Source: Cyclospora cayetanensis (taxonomy: Eukaryota > Apicomplexa > Conoidasida > Eucoccidiorida > Eimeriidae). Taken from it: a DNA stretch of 42,550 bases. The notes under the pieces were generated by a model. That model made no database searches. It saw only the letters and a program-made list of their open reading frames with translations, and was not told where the DNA came from. This document shows, piece after piece, positions 11,701 to 22,190 of the stretch. Location of the stretch: positions 1-42,550 of the forward strand of contig NW_020312210.1 in assembly GCF_002999335.1 (NCBI RefSeq). The letters are read 5' to 3'. Each line of letters opens with the position of its first letter. Position 1 is the first letter of the stretch. The position numbers and the translations under genes are program-made.

Positions 11701-14700
11701 TATAGGACGCGTACAGTTTGAACAGAACATATGGCCTAGAAAATACGTGCTGGGTGTTATAAGCGTGGGAAGAGGATGCCAGTTGTCGAAAATTGCCGGA
11801 GGATGGCGAAGAGGACTGCAGCGTGTGCATGGCTTTCCGAATCAGCTTGAGTTGTGGTGTGAATGGGGAAAGGCTATTGGCTTTTCAAATATTTGTCGCG
11901 TATGAGGCCTTGTTTTAGCGGGGGATCGTGCGTTGTTTCGCAGCGAATTATTACGGCGCTCCTGTAGTTGGGCGTTTTGGGGAGTGGACGGCGTTTTTAG
12001 GCGACGTGGAGTCTTCGATTGAGTCGGAAAGCAGCGAGGATGACGAAGGAGGGGACGACGCTGCTGAGGAAGGGGAGGGAGGAGAGGGAGGCAAGGGAGG
12101 TCGTGATGAGGCTTCTTCTGTGGCAGTGCAAAAAAGGGGAGCCTCTCGAATCCCCTGTTTTTTTTCGCCTGCAGTGGCTGCGGAGTCAAGAGTCGTTCCG
12201 AAGCCGTCTGCTCCGAAGAAGTTTTCGGAGTTTCTTGCGGAAATCGAGGAGGAGGATCGGCAGAAGGCGGCGAGGGTGCAGGCAGCCAAGTTGCGTCGGG
12301 AGCAGGAGCAGGAGCAGCAGCGGGGGGGCAGGGGAGCAGGCAGAAGTCATCACGACTCTCCGAGAGGGGAAGGACCAATCGTCGCGGAGATGTGTGTGGC
12401 GGAGGGGGCTGGGTTGGTTTCTGGAGTTGCTGGGGAGTGGTGTTTTTTTACGCTGAAAGCCAAGAATCGGCGAGGCGCGACGGTGCGCAGATCGGAGGGG
12501 ACGCTGCGTGTTTCTCTGGAGCCTCAGGGGTTTGTAGCCGTGCAAGTTGCCGGCAATTCTTCCGAGGATCTGGCCTTAGAAGCGGCTCTTTTCAACAAGC
12601 GCCTCAGCCTTGGAGCCGTCGGGTGTCGAGCCTCAAGCCTGGGTGTGACTCCTCAGTTGCAGTGGGAAGTCGTCGAACTCGTTGCAGGAGGACTGCAAGT
12701 GAGCTACAAACACGACGTGCCGGGTTGCTACAAGCTGCATGTCACGTATGACGGCCTACCCATCGCAGGATCGCCTTTTGAGATTCTTCTGACATCGGGA
12801 AAGCCGTGTGCTCTCGCCAGCCGCATCATCGGGAAGGGTGCGCGCGTGTGTTACGCCTCGCCTTCTGCGCTGGACGTGGATGTCACCGCTGGCGCGAAGC
12901 CTCGCAGCACGTCTTCCTCGCCGCTTCCTTCCAAGTCTTCGGCACAGGAAAAGGAAGCCTCTTCTGAAACACAGCAGGATCCTTATGACGATGACAACTG
13001 GCCGCCAGATGCGCGGCTCCTAGCCTCATCGTCGTCGCCTTCGGGAGCTGCTGCTGAGAAAGACGCGAAAGACGTCATGCCCAAGAACAAACGGCAACAC
13101 TTCAAACATTTCATCAACCGGTTCAAGGTCGTCGTCTGCGACACAAACGGTGAGAAGAGAGTGGCGGAAGTGGAAGATGAGGAGAGGGGTACAGAGGGAG
13201 AGGGAAAGGGAAGGGGGTTGCGGGGAGAAAACCATACGATATGCATAGTGAATAAAGGCCATCACCGCATGTCAACTGACACTGAGGGCAGGGTAGGAGA
13301 GTATACACGGCATTTCTTGCAGCTTCGATGAGGCGCATGCTCCCTTTGCATGTGCAGACTGCATGACGTGAGTATACATGTGAGGAGAGAAGACAAATGT
13401 GTGTGTGTATGTATGTATGTATATATGTACATGTATGTATGTATATGTATGTATGTGTATATGTATGAATGTATGTATATGTATGAATGTATGTGTATGA
13501 ATGTATGTATATGCATGTGTATGTGTATGAATGTATGTATATGTATGTGTATGTGTGTGTTTACGTATATCTTTGCGTTAGCCTGCTGGAGGGGGGCGGT
13601 GCAGACAGAAGTCTGGCAGAAGGGAGGTGTGGTGAATTGCTGCTTTCCTGCTGGCTTGCGTGAATCTGCAGGCAATCGCGTTCCTACTGGAGGGCATTGT
13701 TTGACTGTGCGCGCCTCACGAGGAGCACGTGTCTTGCGCGTGAGAGATGAGCGGAATGGGGTGTATACGGTAGACTATGTAGTAAGAGCACCTAGGGGGC
13801 TAATCATGGGAACGGCTACTGAGCATTTGCGTCTTGCGGATACGGTAGCGAGTCTTCTCACGTTTCAGCAGCAGCACGCGAGCGACGCGCTTGTTTATGA
13901 ATGCAATGTAAGTTTTTTTTTAAATCCCGAATTAGGAGGGGAGTGCAGGAAGGAGGGATGGGGGGAGAGTGGGAGCAAAGGGGGTAAAATAGCTCGTCTG
14001 CCTGCAAACCGCTTCTGCCGCTGACACAGCCGGCTCTGGCGAATTTTTATTAAGTCTGGTTACGCATTTTTATGTCAGAGGCCTGGAAGGGGGAGAAAAA
14101 ACGGGGGAGAAGGAGGGGGAAATAAAAGAGGGAGAGAGGGAATAAAAGAGGGAGAGAGGGAATAAAAGAGGGAGAGAAAGAGGGAGAGAAACAAGAGGGG
14201 AATAAATGGGAAAAAATGAGGGACGAAATAGCAGGAAGGGAAGGAGGCAGCGAAAAGGGGAGTCTGCGTGAAGGCTGGAGGGGATTGAGCAGCTTCACTT
14301 TGCACATTGTGCTGTATGAACGCTCTTGCCGCAGAAACTGCAAAAGGAAGGCTGCTTGCCCTTTACCAGCTGCCGTCTCGAGGTTCTGCTCTTTGAAAAG
14401 CCTTTGATTGCTTCGCCCTTACAACCCCTCGTTGCCAACCTTGAGCAGATACAACGCATGTACAAGCAGGCACAGAGCGCTACACAACTGGGTATGTCAC
14501 TAATCCACAGCCTACACAGCCTGACTATGAATCTAATTATATGCACAGCTCGAGCATAAATTTATATTTATGCACAGCTTGAGTATACATTCATATTTGT
14601 GCACAGCTCGAGTATAAATTTATATTTATGCACAGCTCGAATAGAAATTTATACGTATGCACAGCTCGAGTAGAAACTGATATTTATGCATAGCTCGAGT

Positions 14701-17700
14701 AGAAATATATATGTATGCATAGCTCGAGTTTAAAGTTATATTTATGCCCCTACGGCTGGCGTCTTACTGTCCTGTACATCTGGGGGGATGTTATTCCACG
14801 TGCAAAACAGCGTCCTCAGTGGACTTTTAGCAGCAAAATTATTCGGATTACGCTTGCTGCATGCATGTACTGCCACTGCTGCTCGTGTTGCTTCGGGGGG
14901 GGGGGGAATCATGAGGAGCAAGCATGGAGGAGGCAAGTAGTAGTAAGGAGACAAGTAGTAGTAAGGAGACAAGTGGTAGTAAGGAGGCAATTACATGAGA
15001 GATGAGTGAATGCTGCTGTATTGCTCGCGTTTGATGTGGTTATAGGGTAGAGGCAGCTCCAAGTAAGGGCATTGAGCGATCTTAGAAACAGAATGTGGGA
15101 GAATTTTCTGCACATTCGCCGTGTGCTGTAGGCGCTTCAATCGAACAATTCGAAGAGCACCTGAGGGGTGGCCGTCATGATGAAGCTGCGCGTATCTTGT
15201 CATGCGTTCATGATACCTTTACTTCCGCAGAGGTAAAGGTTAAGCATGCAGATTCTTTTTTCTTCAGGGCTCTCCCCCTTGACTCCCACTCCTCCTACAC
15301 GATTCTCCCCCCACACGATTTTTGTATGCTTAGCGGTGCTTTGCTCTGCCGCTATTCTAGACATTCTTTTAATGAAGCTCGCAACGCGAAAAGCCTGTTT
15401 GGTGCGGCTAGAGGTCCTATGGCCTTTCCCATCCGTTTTTCTACATATATATATGTATATGTATGTATGGATGTGTATGTATGTATATGTATGTATGTAT
15501 ATATGTATGCATGTATGAATGTGTATGTACGTATGTGCATTTGTGTATGTATGTATGTATGTGCATGTGTGTGCGGGTGTATGTACAGCTCCGCCAGCAG
15601 GCGGAAACAGCTCTGGCCAACATCTCCTTGCGAGATGCCCTAGATGAAGGCTTGTCTTCTCAGCTGCAGTGGGTAAATGAGTGCGAGGAAGAGGGTGGTG
15701 ACGACACTTCACTGCACCTTACGCCAAAGGAGAAGCAGAAGAAAGAGGAGAAGCGTCTCAAAGACCTTCAGACACAGTGGGAACAGATACAAGCAGTGCG
15801 GTGAGCAGACAGCAGGGCAGCTAGCTAGGCAGCGAGACACATAGCTAGACAGCAAGACAGCGAGACACACAGCTGGAGATCTACACAGACAAACGGTTTT
15901 GACTGACAGACATTGTTGACGGACAGCTGGACATACAGACAGCTTGACAAACCGATAGACAGCTACAGAGAAACTTGGCTGCCGACAAGTGTTCATACAC
16001 CCCGTGAAGTGGCCTTTCATTTTTTGCCAGAGCCGCTTGCATCACTCCGCCAGAAGGCCTCTCGTGTGCAGCACAGCCACAACATGGGAAACCTAAAGTG
16101 TGTGTGCTCACTGTCTCTGTTGTCTTCAGGGAGTTGCTTCTCAAGCTTTCAAAAGACAACGAGAGGCAGAAGGAGATCATTCAAGCCTTCACTGAGACAA
16201 TGCTGCAAGCACTTCAGCAAACACAGGCCCGCAACCTTCGTCTCCTTGCCGAAAGGAACGATATTAGGTGCGTTTAAGGCATACACAGATATGTATATGT
16301 ATGTATATGTTTATACATATGAATATATATATGTATATATGCATATATACATATATACACATATATATACATATATATGCATATATACATATATATATTC
16401 ATATGTATAAACATATACATACACATACATACACATATATATATACACCTACACACACGTAGAGGGCGCTATATCTTCACTTCGTCGATTACCAGCGTTT
16501 TTCCAAAAGCGGAAATCACGGCCTCTTTTTCATAAAAGGGCCTTAGTCCCACGAAGAGACAGACAGCTCCATTTTTTCGTCTTGGGGGCGGCTCATTTTC
16601 TCATGCTCCTCAGTTCCCACCCCCCCACCCCCGCGTTCCTTACCCTCTATACATACTTACAAATACATGCATGTATACATGCATTCAAATACATGCATGT
16701 ATACATGCACTCAAATACATGCATGTATTCATACAAATACAAATACAAATACAAAAATACCAATCTTTTGCTTCCCCTGTCGACTCTCTCAGGCGTCTTC
16801 GTGACGAAAACCTCTTGCCTCTTGCCGATGTCTTGCAGCAACAGTATCTGCAGCTCTTCCGTTCCATGACCAAACAAATTATGACATATGTCACGTCCCT
16901 CAACGGCCGAGACTTCTTTAACCTTGAGGAGCTGATTCATACGTACAACAAAATTGCGTGAGTTACCTTTTCCACGACAGGGCATGATTGATTGCATCTC
17001 TCCAAGCCTAAAATTCGTCAAAAAGCGTGTCTCGTATTTCCCTCCACCAAGCGAAATACCAGAGACAGACAGAATCGTGATGCCATCCGTTTCCACTCCT
17101 CCCTCTTTCGAAAATTCACGAGAAGCTCGCGCTTACTCCGCTGGCTTGACAGCTTCATCGCCTGGCTATTATTGTTCAACACGTGTGCTTGCATACCCCC
17201 ACAGACACATATGCATATACATCCACATACATATTTGTATATACATACACATACATGTATGCATACACATACATATATAAATACATATATGCATATACAT
17301 ACACATACATATACATATATATATATATGTATAGATTTTACCTACCTATACATGTATACATTTATATATATATATAACGTCAACATGTCGTGCCGCATGC
17401 TGTTTAGAATACCCTTTTGACTGTGAGGTTCGGTCTGTCCACGCGCATGTGTTATACGTCTGCAGGGATGAGCTGCGTTTGTTGCATCGGTACGGCTTAG
17501 CGGATACTTTTGACGAGCTGAGCCGCTGTATCTGCGAGGAGATCGAGCTGCAGCGGCTTGAACACATTTACCAAAAACGACAGGAACTGTGCAGCAAAGC
17601 CGAAGAGGTCATTGCCCAAAAAGAAGGCGAAATCAAAGACGTGCGAATTCAGCATGAGGCGAGATTTAGAAACGTCGAGCCACTAGACCCTCAAGAAGTT

Positions 17701-20700
17701 GAGGAGATTTGCGTGACGCGAGAGCAGAAAGGTATCGCATGCGTTCATGTATGTGTATGTGTTCATGTACATGTGTATGCATAATACATACATATGCATT
17801 CATATGCATATGCATACATATACATACAATATACACACAACATGCCTGTTCATACAATATGCATACATATACATACAGTATACATACATATGCATACGAA
17901 ATACATACAATATGCATACATATGCATATACATATGCATATACATACAATATACATACATACACATACATATGCCTATACATACAATATGCACGCATATA
18001 CATACGAAATACATACAATATGCATACATATGCATATACATACAATATACATACAATATACATACAATGTGCATACGTATACATACAATATACATACAAT
18101 ATGCATACATATGCATATACATACAATATACATACATATGCATATACATGAATGCCCTTTCACAGCTCCACCACAGTAGCAGGCATGATGGCGTTTTTGA
18201 GTGTCATCTTTCTCCGTTTCTTTGGGCCGTATACAGCACGGCGGCAGCCTCTTGCATGTACCTTTCCTGCATGTTGTAAAGATAGAACGCCTCCGTTTGG
18301 CCTTTCTCTCTTAGTCCTATATATATATATATATATATACATATGCGATATCAATAACCCGCTGGCGTGAGCCATTTCATGTGCTCTGCTGGCATGCCTT
18401 TTCTTCGCTTCCTTCTCCCCTCCATGTTATTGTTCACAGCATGCTGCTCTCTTTCAGCTTTCTCTTTGCACCTGCCACTCCCTGCTTGCGCCATTCAGGT
18501 GTACAGACAGAGGACGCTCTGTCTCTGCGAGAGGGGGCTCTAGGCCCTCTCATTGTTGCCCGTGCCACTGGGCAGCGCGCAAAGCAACCGGATGCCGTCT
18601 GTGCATTAGCGAAGGTATGCTTCTAAAAAACTCCAACTTGAAACAGCTGGCTTGGCTAGCCTGCAGACTGCGTTGCCGCGTGGCAGTCCGCCTAGTGGTG
18701 AAGGAAGTTGCGACTGCATTTCCTGCCCCCTGATGCCCCCATGCAACAACAAAAACAGCAGCAGCAGCAAGAGCAAGGCTGCCTTCCACGCAGAAATAGT
18801 CTTGCGCGAGAACTCCACTGCCTCCCTTTCCTCCACGGGAGAGGTGACCCTCACCTGCGCATGCTGCTGCTGCTGCACACGTGCAAAGACACTGCGCAAG
18901 CACCACGCTTCCGTCTGTATCCTCTGAACTTACTTCTGCAGCTGCATTGGCGCACATGCGATCCTTACGGCATGCACACCAGCATCCGAAAACTCCTCAA
19001 AAACACACCAAGGTCTTCAAGCCATAGAGCCTCACGCTTCCCCTCCCCGCTCCTTCCCGGGGAGGAATGCATGCAGCCTTTTTCAACCATTCATGCGCAT
19101 TGCACCGTACTGTTCTTGCTGCCTCTCATTCTCAAAATGCGCAGCCTCTTCTTCGAAGGCCTGCGTGCTGCATGCCTCCCTCTTCCTCGATTCTCGCTGA
19201 CATGTAGCTGCTCCTCAACACAGGGCGTTACACATATGCCGCATGCGCGTGATGACGGAAGACGCATTCTTCGTATTCGCATGTTGCTCTATATACATAT
19301 ACGTATGTATGTACATATATCTATATGTATATATATGTATATATATGTATATACATATATGTATGTATATCTATATCTATGCGTATATATATCTATATGT
19401 ATATGTATCTCTATGTATAGATCTCTATTTACAGCAGCCGTGCCCGTGTCTGTCTCAGCTTCCAACCAGCTCCTTTGTTGCTTGCTGCCTTCGCAGGTTG
19501 AAGCACTGTTTGCAGGAGATATTTGCATACTACGCCAAAGCGCCAAGAGAGGCCTTGCAGCAGAGGTGGCAATCGCTCGAGGGTCTCCCCGTCGGACTGA
19601 CACAGCCGACATTCCTGAGGTTTTGTTTAGATCTGAAGCTGCAGGAAAATCTCCTCAACGATCCGACGCAGGTATGCCCCTTGGTATACGCACTAAGGGC
19701 AAGGAAGGCCGAGAGGTGGAGCTAGGAGGTTGTTGAACAAAATATCTCTTGAAGGATTCGTGCATTCAGTATCTTCCGGTCGTACCACTTGAGACAGGAT
19801 GTGTAGCAAGGTTTTGTGAGCGTTGCGTGTATGTACAGCGCGAATGTTCTTTTCGTAGCAAGCACGTTTCATGGGGTTTTCCTCTTGCATGCCAGGCCCC
19901 ATGGCTGCTCGGAGCCTCTGCATGCGTCATCTAAAAGCGTGTTGCACTTTTTGCCGTATCGGCATGCGGGGTGTATGTGTATGTGTGTGTGTGATACGGA
20001 CTTCGCGCGGGGTAACGACCCTCATAAACTTCTAGGAAAGTGCAGCTTTTTTTAAAGGGGCTTAGACAGATTTTTCGGCGTGCATGTGGCGTGCATGCGT
20101 CCCTCTGCAAGATTGTTATATACTGCTGTGCTGTGCTGCTGTGAATGCGCTTTTCAGCTGGCATGCTTCTTCGAGAAATTCAGTGTAGAGCCTGACGAGG
20201 GTCTTATTCGACCAGAAGGCTTCATGCGCGTGCTCCCCCTCTTCTTGTGGCTTCCCTGCGTGCGGGAGCTTGCGTATCTCAACCTCGTGCATGCGGTCAG
20301 CAACCCTTCTACTCAATGAGCGCCACTGCTGCTGCTGCTTTAGCCACGCTGCTGCTGCAGTTACTTCTGTCACATGCCGTTCTCGCTGCTCAGAGGGGGC
20401 TGCTTTCTGGTGGTTGTGCTGCTGTTGCGGGCTGCTCCCTGCTGTATGCGGGTAGTCTTGAATGTCTGGACTCCTTTCGCAGCGGTTTCTTGTCTGTCTC
20501 GCGCCGCGTTAAAATCTCTCCTTTCTGCACTGCATGTTCGCCTCCTGTGTGTACGTCTGTGTATGTGTGCCTGCTGCGCTTTGTAATGCTCTTTTCCCCT
20601 TCCTCCCTGGCTGCAGCTGAGTGCAGAGGCAGTCATTAGAGGCTCAGAGAGGAGCGCGTCAATCCTGAAATTCTCGCATCCTTCGCGATTGATTGCTTTC

Positions 20701-22190
20701 CACCACTTTTGCACCGTGCACTTGGTGCCACTGTACGAACACCTCTACAACACTCGAGACTTCGGAACATCGCTGAGCACGCTGATGCCCGACGGCGGCC
20801 CTTCAGAAGTCTCGAAAACATCGGAGAGAAGTCGAGACATTGTGGAGCTTCGTGCATACGGCTGCCAGCAACTGCCGGTAGACGTCTTTTCGCTGCTGCT
20901 CCTTGAGCCTCTGGAGCACCTCTTCGTCTTTTACAGCGAGCTGTCCATGAATCCAGGCCTCTCGAAATACAGGAGCAGAGACGTCTCCCCGCTAGCCCTC
21001 GACAGACGCAAGGCAGCAGCAGCAGAAGTGCAGCGGCAAAAAGAACTGTATTCCTCTCGAGGAGCGCCAGGCTCGCACAAGCCCAGCACTTCAGGCCGCA
21101 AGAAGGCGACCTCTGTAGCTCCCAAGCTCCCCATTGAGCTGAGCGCGACGCCTGCGACATCTCTTGCCGAAGACGCTCATGGCGAAGGCGAGGAACAAGC
21201 CTCAGACACCGCATGGGTTAGTGCAGGCGTCTTCATCCGCATGCTAAGGGAGCTCGGCGTGCTCCCTGGATTCATGTCTCTCGAGACTGCCAAGTCCATT
21301 GCAATGGTCTCCTCGATGGGGGGGGAGGGGAGCCTTCAGAGTACCCCCGAAGACTCAGGAGCAGGGGAAGCCACCGACAAACACGCCAATTCTGCAGTCG
21401 AGAAAAAGGTAAACTGGATCTATGGACGTTTTCAGGGCTGCCTTTCTGTCTAGGCCCTGTCGACGTCAGAAAATGTATTTACATGTACAACAAGTAACAT
21501 CTACACGTCTATACATAATGTATACTACATGGCCTCCTGCTCTGTTTTCCCAGTGGGGTCCTCTTCGAAGGGCGGCAAAGCCATGGCATCGTCTCTAACT
21601 ATAGCTGCGTGTTCATAGACGTATCCCAATGTGCGCGCCTATGAACTGCATACGTTTCTCTGTGTCAAAAAAAAACGCTATATATATATGTTTATATATG
21701 TGTGTATGTATGTATGCATACATGTTACTGCCTGCCGACTCCTCTGTTTCTTCTCGTTTTCTATTTGTTGCGTGCTCAGGGGCGTCTGGTCTTTGCCCAG
21801 TTTGTAGAGGCCGTCGTGCAGTGTATCTGTACCTGCACAGTGCAAAACTTGACACGTCGCTTGCAGCTGCCGGAGAAGCCCTCGAGACGTCCCCCAGACT
21901 CCGAGGCACCTCGGGATGCAGTGTACTGTCGCATCTCAGAGATTAGGGAAGAGGCCAAGCAATTGCTGGATCTCTTTGGTATTTTGAGCCTCCCCAGCGT
22001 TCTAGCCCTCACGAAGAGGCCTCTGAAAAGGAACGCCTTCTCAGGAGACAACTTGGACAAGGAGGGGAACGCTCCCGAGAGCCCCCCACGGCAGCAGCCC
22101 AACCAAGCAGGGAGCAGTACAGCCAAACAACAGAAGCCTGTTGCTGGCTTGCGAGTTTCAGGAGCTGCTGTTAGTGCAAAAGGACCCTAA
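5736..22190 (+). CDS. Gene B: giant filamin-repeat / coiled-coil / EF-hand-like protein, 20 exons
   Basis: Exons: 5736-6626, 7071-7368, 8343-8845, 9307-10020, 10510-10696, 11240-11419, 11944-13149, 13672-13907, 14335-14491, 15132-15232, 15589-15800, 16130-16267, 16793-16957, 17466-17731, 18499-18614, 18759-19012 (start uncertain, 18708 also fits), 19497-19671, 20158-20295, 20617-21408, 21780-22190 (TAA). Every junction is GT-AG and every phase matches, giving 7140 nt or about 2379 residues. The start ATG (GGAAAAATGC context) is the first in the exon-1 frame, though upstream exons are possible. Residues 1-297 are Ser/Pro/Arg-rich and disordered. Residues 300-925 are beta-rich, with C2-like strands ([12 protein letters not shown]). 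Two filamin repeats lie at about 1065-1450, coiled coil at about 1450-1790, and helix pairs resembling EF-hands at 1875-2270. Filamin repeats are Ig-like actin-crosslinker or scaffold modules, so I infer a cytoskeletal or axonemal role. The weakest joint is exon 15-16-17. No orthologue can be named. Confidence 0.82.
6635..6745 (+). repeat. Purine-rich GA/CAGA tract in gene B intron 1
   Basis: Near-pure (GA)n with CAGACA interruptions follows the GTGAGG donor at 6627. Then come three copies of a short CACTTGCATGCCTC-type unit at about 6778-6850. An open reading frame runs through it from exon 1 (giving RERERE-type peptide), but the donor and the phase match with the exon at 7071 show that it is intronic. 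Confidence 0.8.
7580..8330 (+). repeat. TATG/TGTA microsatellite with 350-bp-spaced duplication, gene B intron 2
   Basis: About 750 bp of alternating TG/TA-rich DNA. A segment of about 197 bp at 7781-7977 recurs at 8131-8327 (offset exactly 350) with only a few substitutions. The motif TTGTGGAATTTTTTCTGTAT occurs at about 7947 and 8297, with a one-base variant near 8104. This is therefore a higher-order repeat, not a simple microsatellite. Cys/Val/Tyr-rich open frames across it are repeat artefacts. Confidence 0.85.
8935..9035 (+). repeat. 21-bp tandem repeat in gene B intron 3
   Basis: GTGTAGTGTCTAACGTTCTT recurs with a period of 21 bp at about 8939, 8960, 8981 and 9002, with a decayed fifth unit. 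It sits about 95 bp downstream of the GTACGT donor at 8846. Confidence 0.9.
10336..10470 (+). repeat. (CT)n/(TCTG)n tract in gene B intron 4
   Basis: About 135 bp of almost pure pyrimidine/TG repeat directly precedes the acceptor region, which ends in TTTTTTTTGCAG before the exon at 10510. It may serve partly as an extended polypyrimidine tract. Confidence 0.9.
10738..10880 (+). repeat. (CACATA)n tract in gene B intron 5
   Basis: Alternating CA/TA repeats run for about 140 bp after the GTAAGA donor at 10697. A second low-complexity stretch of GTCT repeats (11205-11230) abuts the acceptor of exon 6. Confidence 0.9.
11518..11620 (+). repeat. 33-bp tandem repeat in gene B intron 6
   Basis: GCTGTTTTCTATGATTATGG recurs at 11520, 11553 and 11586 with a 33-bp period and minor changes. 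The partial upstream stretch at 11461 may be a decayed unit. Confidence 0.88.
13398..13565 (+). repeat. (TATG)n tract in gene B intron 7
   Basis: About 165 bp of TATG/TGTA tetranucleotide repeats with AATG interruptions lies between the donor at 13150 and the exon at 13672. The Met/Tyr/Cys-rich open frame across it is not coding. Confidence 0.9.
14085..14250 (+). repeat. Purine-rich AATAAAAGAGGGAGAG repeats, gene B intron 8
   Basis: Almost pure A/G on the plus strand. Three copies of a 20-bp unit (AATAAAAGAGGGAGAGAGGG) start at about 14120, 14140 and 14160, the last copy being imperfect. Homopurine tracts of this length can form triplex (H-) DNA. Confidence 0.85.
14538..14745 (+). repeat. 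29-bp tandem repeat, seven copies, gene B intron 9
   Basis: The core GCACAGCTCGAG (or GCATAGCTCGAG) occurs at 14543, 14572, 14601, 14630, 14659, 14688 and 14717, an exact 29-bp period. Each unit pairs an AT-rich half with a conserved palindrome around CTCGAG (altered in copies 2 and 4). A separate 15-bp repeat (GTAGTAAGGAGACAA) occurs at about 14938-14985 in the same intron. Confidence 0.92.
15440..15585 (+). repeat. (TATG)n tract in gene B intron 10
   Basis: About 145 bp of TATG-type repeats run straight into the TGTACAG acceptor of exon 11 at 15589, so this intron has no normal pyrimidine tract. Confidence 0.9.
16291..16430. repeat. Long inverted repeat (AT-rich palindrome), gene B intron 12
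   Basis: Bases 16301-16348 are the exact reverse complement of 16373-16420 (48-bp perfect arms, 24-bp loop). Pairing extends outward for roughly another 10 bp with one mismatch. Both strands therefore encode nearly the same spurious peptide across it. In RNA it would form a long hairpin within the intron. In DNA it could extrude as a cruciform. Confidence 0.92.
16661..16760 (+). repeat. 26-bp tandem repeat plus AAATAC repeats, gene B intron 12
   Basis: AAATACATGCATGTATACATG units start at 16661, 16687 and 16713 (26-bp period). A run of AAATAC hexamers follows, up to 35 bp before the exon at 16793. Confidence 0.88.
17200..17380 (+). repeat. (TACATA)n tract, gene B intron 13
   Basis: AT/CA-rich alternating repeats that shift to a TATATA run near 17310-17335, between the donor at 16958 and the exon at 17466. 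Confidence 0.85.
17745..18150 (+). repeat. Long CATACAATA-type satellite, gene B intron 14
   Basis: About 400 bp of CATA/CAATA/TGCATA repeats occupy over half of the 767-bp intron. They include repeated blocks such as ACAATATGCATACATATGCA. The block boundaries look like nested duplications. Confidence 0.9.
19290..19430 (+). repeat. TATA/TGTA microsatellite, gene B intron 16
   Basis: About 140 bp of TATATG/TATC repeats, ending 65 bp before the TCGCAG acceptor of exon 17. No protein-coding role. Confidence 0.85.
19497..22190 (+). other. C-terminal EF-hand-like helix pairs (gene B exons 17-20)
   Basis: Two similar modules occur. In the first, [15 protein letters not shown] is followed by a low-complexity-free loop and [16 protein letters not shown]. 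In the second, [16 protein letters not shown] is followed by [15 protein letters not shown]. The pattern of a short helix, Leu-Gly-Leu-Leu turn, then L-x-F-x-x-F-x-x-A resembles the degenerate paired EF-hands at the C-termini of several flagellar proteins. The canonical calcium ligands (D-x-D-x-D/N-G) are absent, so calcium binding is unlikely. The last 60 residues are Pro/Gln-rich and disordered. Confidence 0.45.

Larger units (their letters stand above)
12360..14470 (+). other. Two filamin/ABP280-type repeats (gene B exons 7-9)
   Basis: The first repeat ends with [17 protein letters not shown] followed by [12 protein letters not shown]. This is the diagnostic filamin ending: a turn, G-Y-L-V strand, G-x-P-I-x-G-S-P-F. 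The second starts at [10 protein letters not shown], has [11 protein letters not shown] and closes with [17 protein letters not shown]. It is split over exons 7, 8 and 9 and only reads through when phase-1 and phase-0 introns are removed, which independently confirms the splice model. An acidic, Ser-rich insert of about 90 residues interrupts the second repeat. Exon 7 also begins with a Glu/Gly-rich acidic stretch (12010-12110) and a charged helix rich in Glu, Arg and Gln. Confidence 0.85.
14335..17731 (+). other. Coiled-coil segment of gene B (exons 9-14)
   Basis: Exons 10-14 encode almost continuous charged helix. Examples are [76 protein letters not shown]. No Pro or Gly break of length is present over about 250 residues. 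Such a rod next to filamin repeats suits a dimeric or scaffold protein. This is an inference from composition, not from a named family. Confidence 0.7.

Noticed and set aside
14538..14745. CRISPR-like array
   Set aside because: The units are directly abutting tandem repeats with no unique spacers, and the context is a eukaryotic intron.
17666..18279. Tyr/Ile/His-rich open frames on both strands
   Set aside because: Artefacts of the CATACAATA satellite in intron 14. Exons 14 and 15 join cleanly across it.
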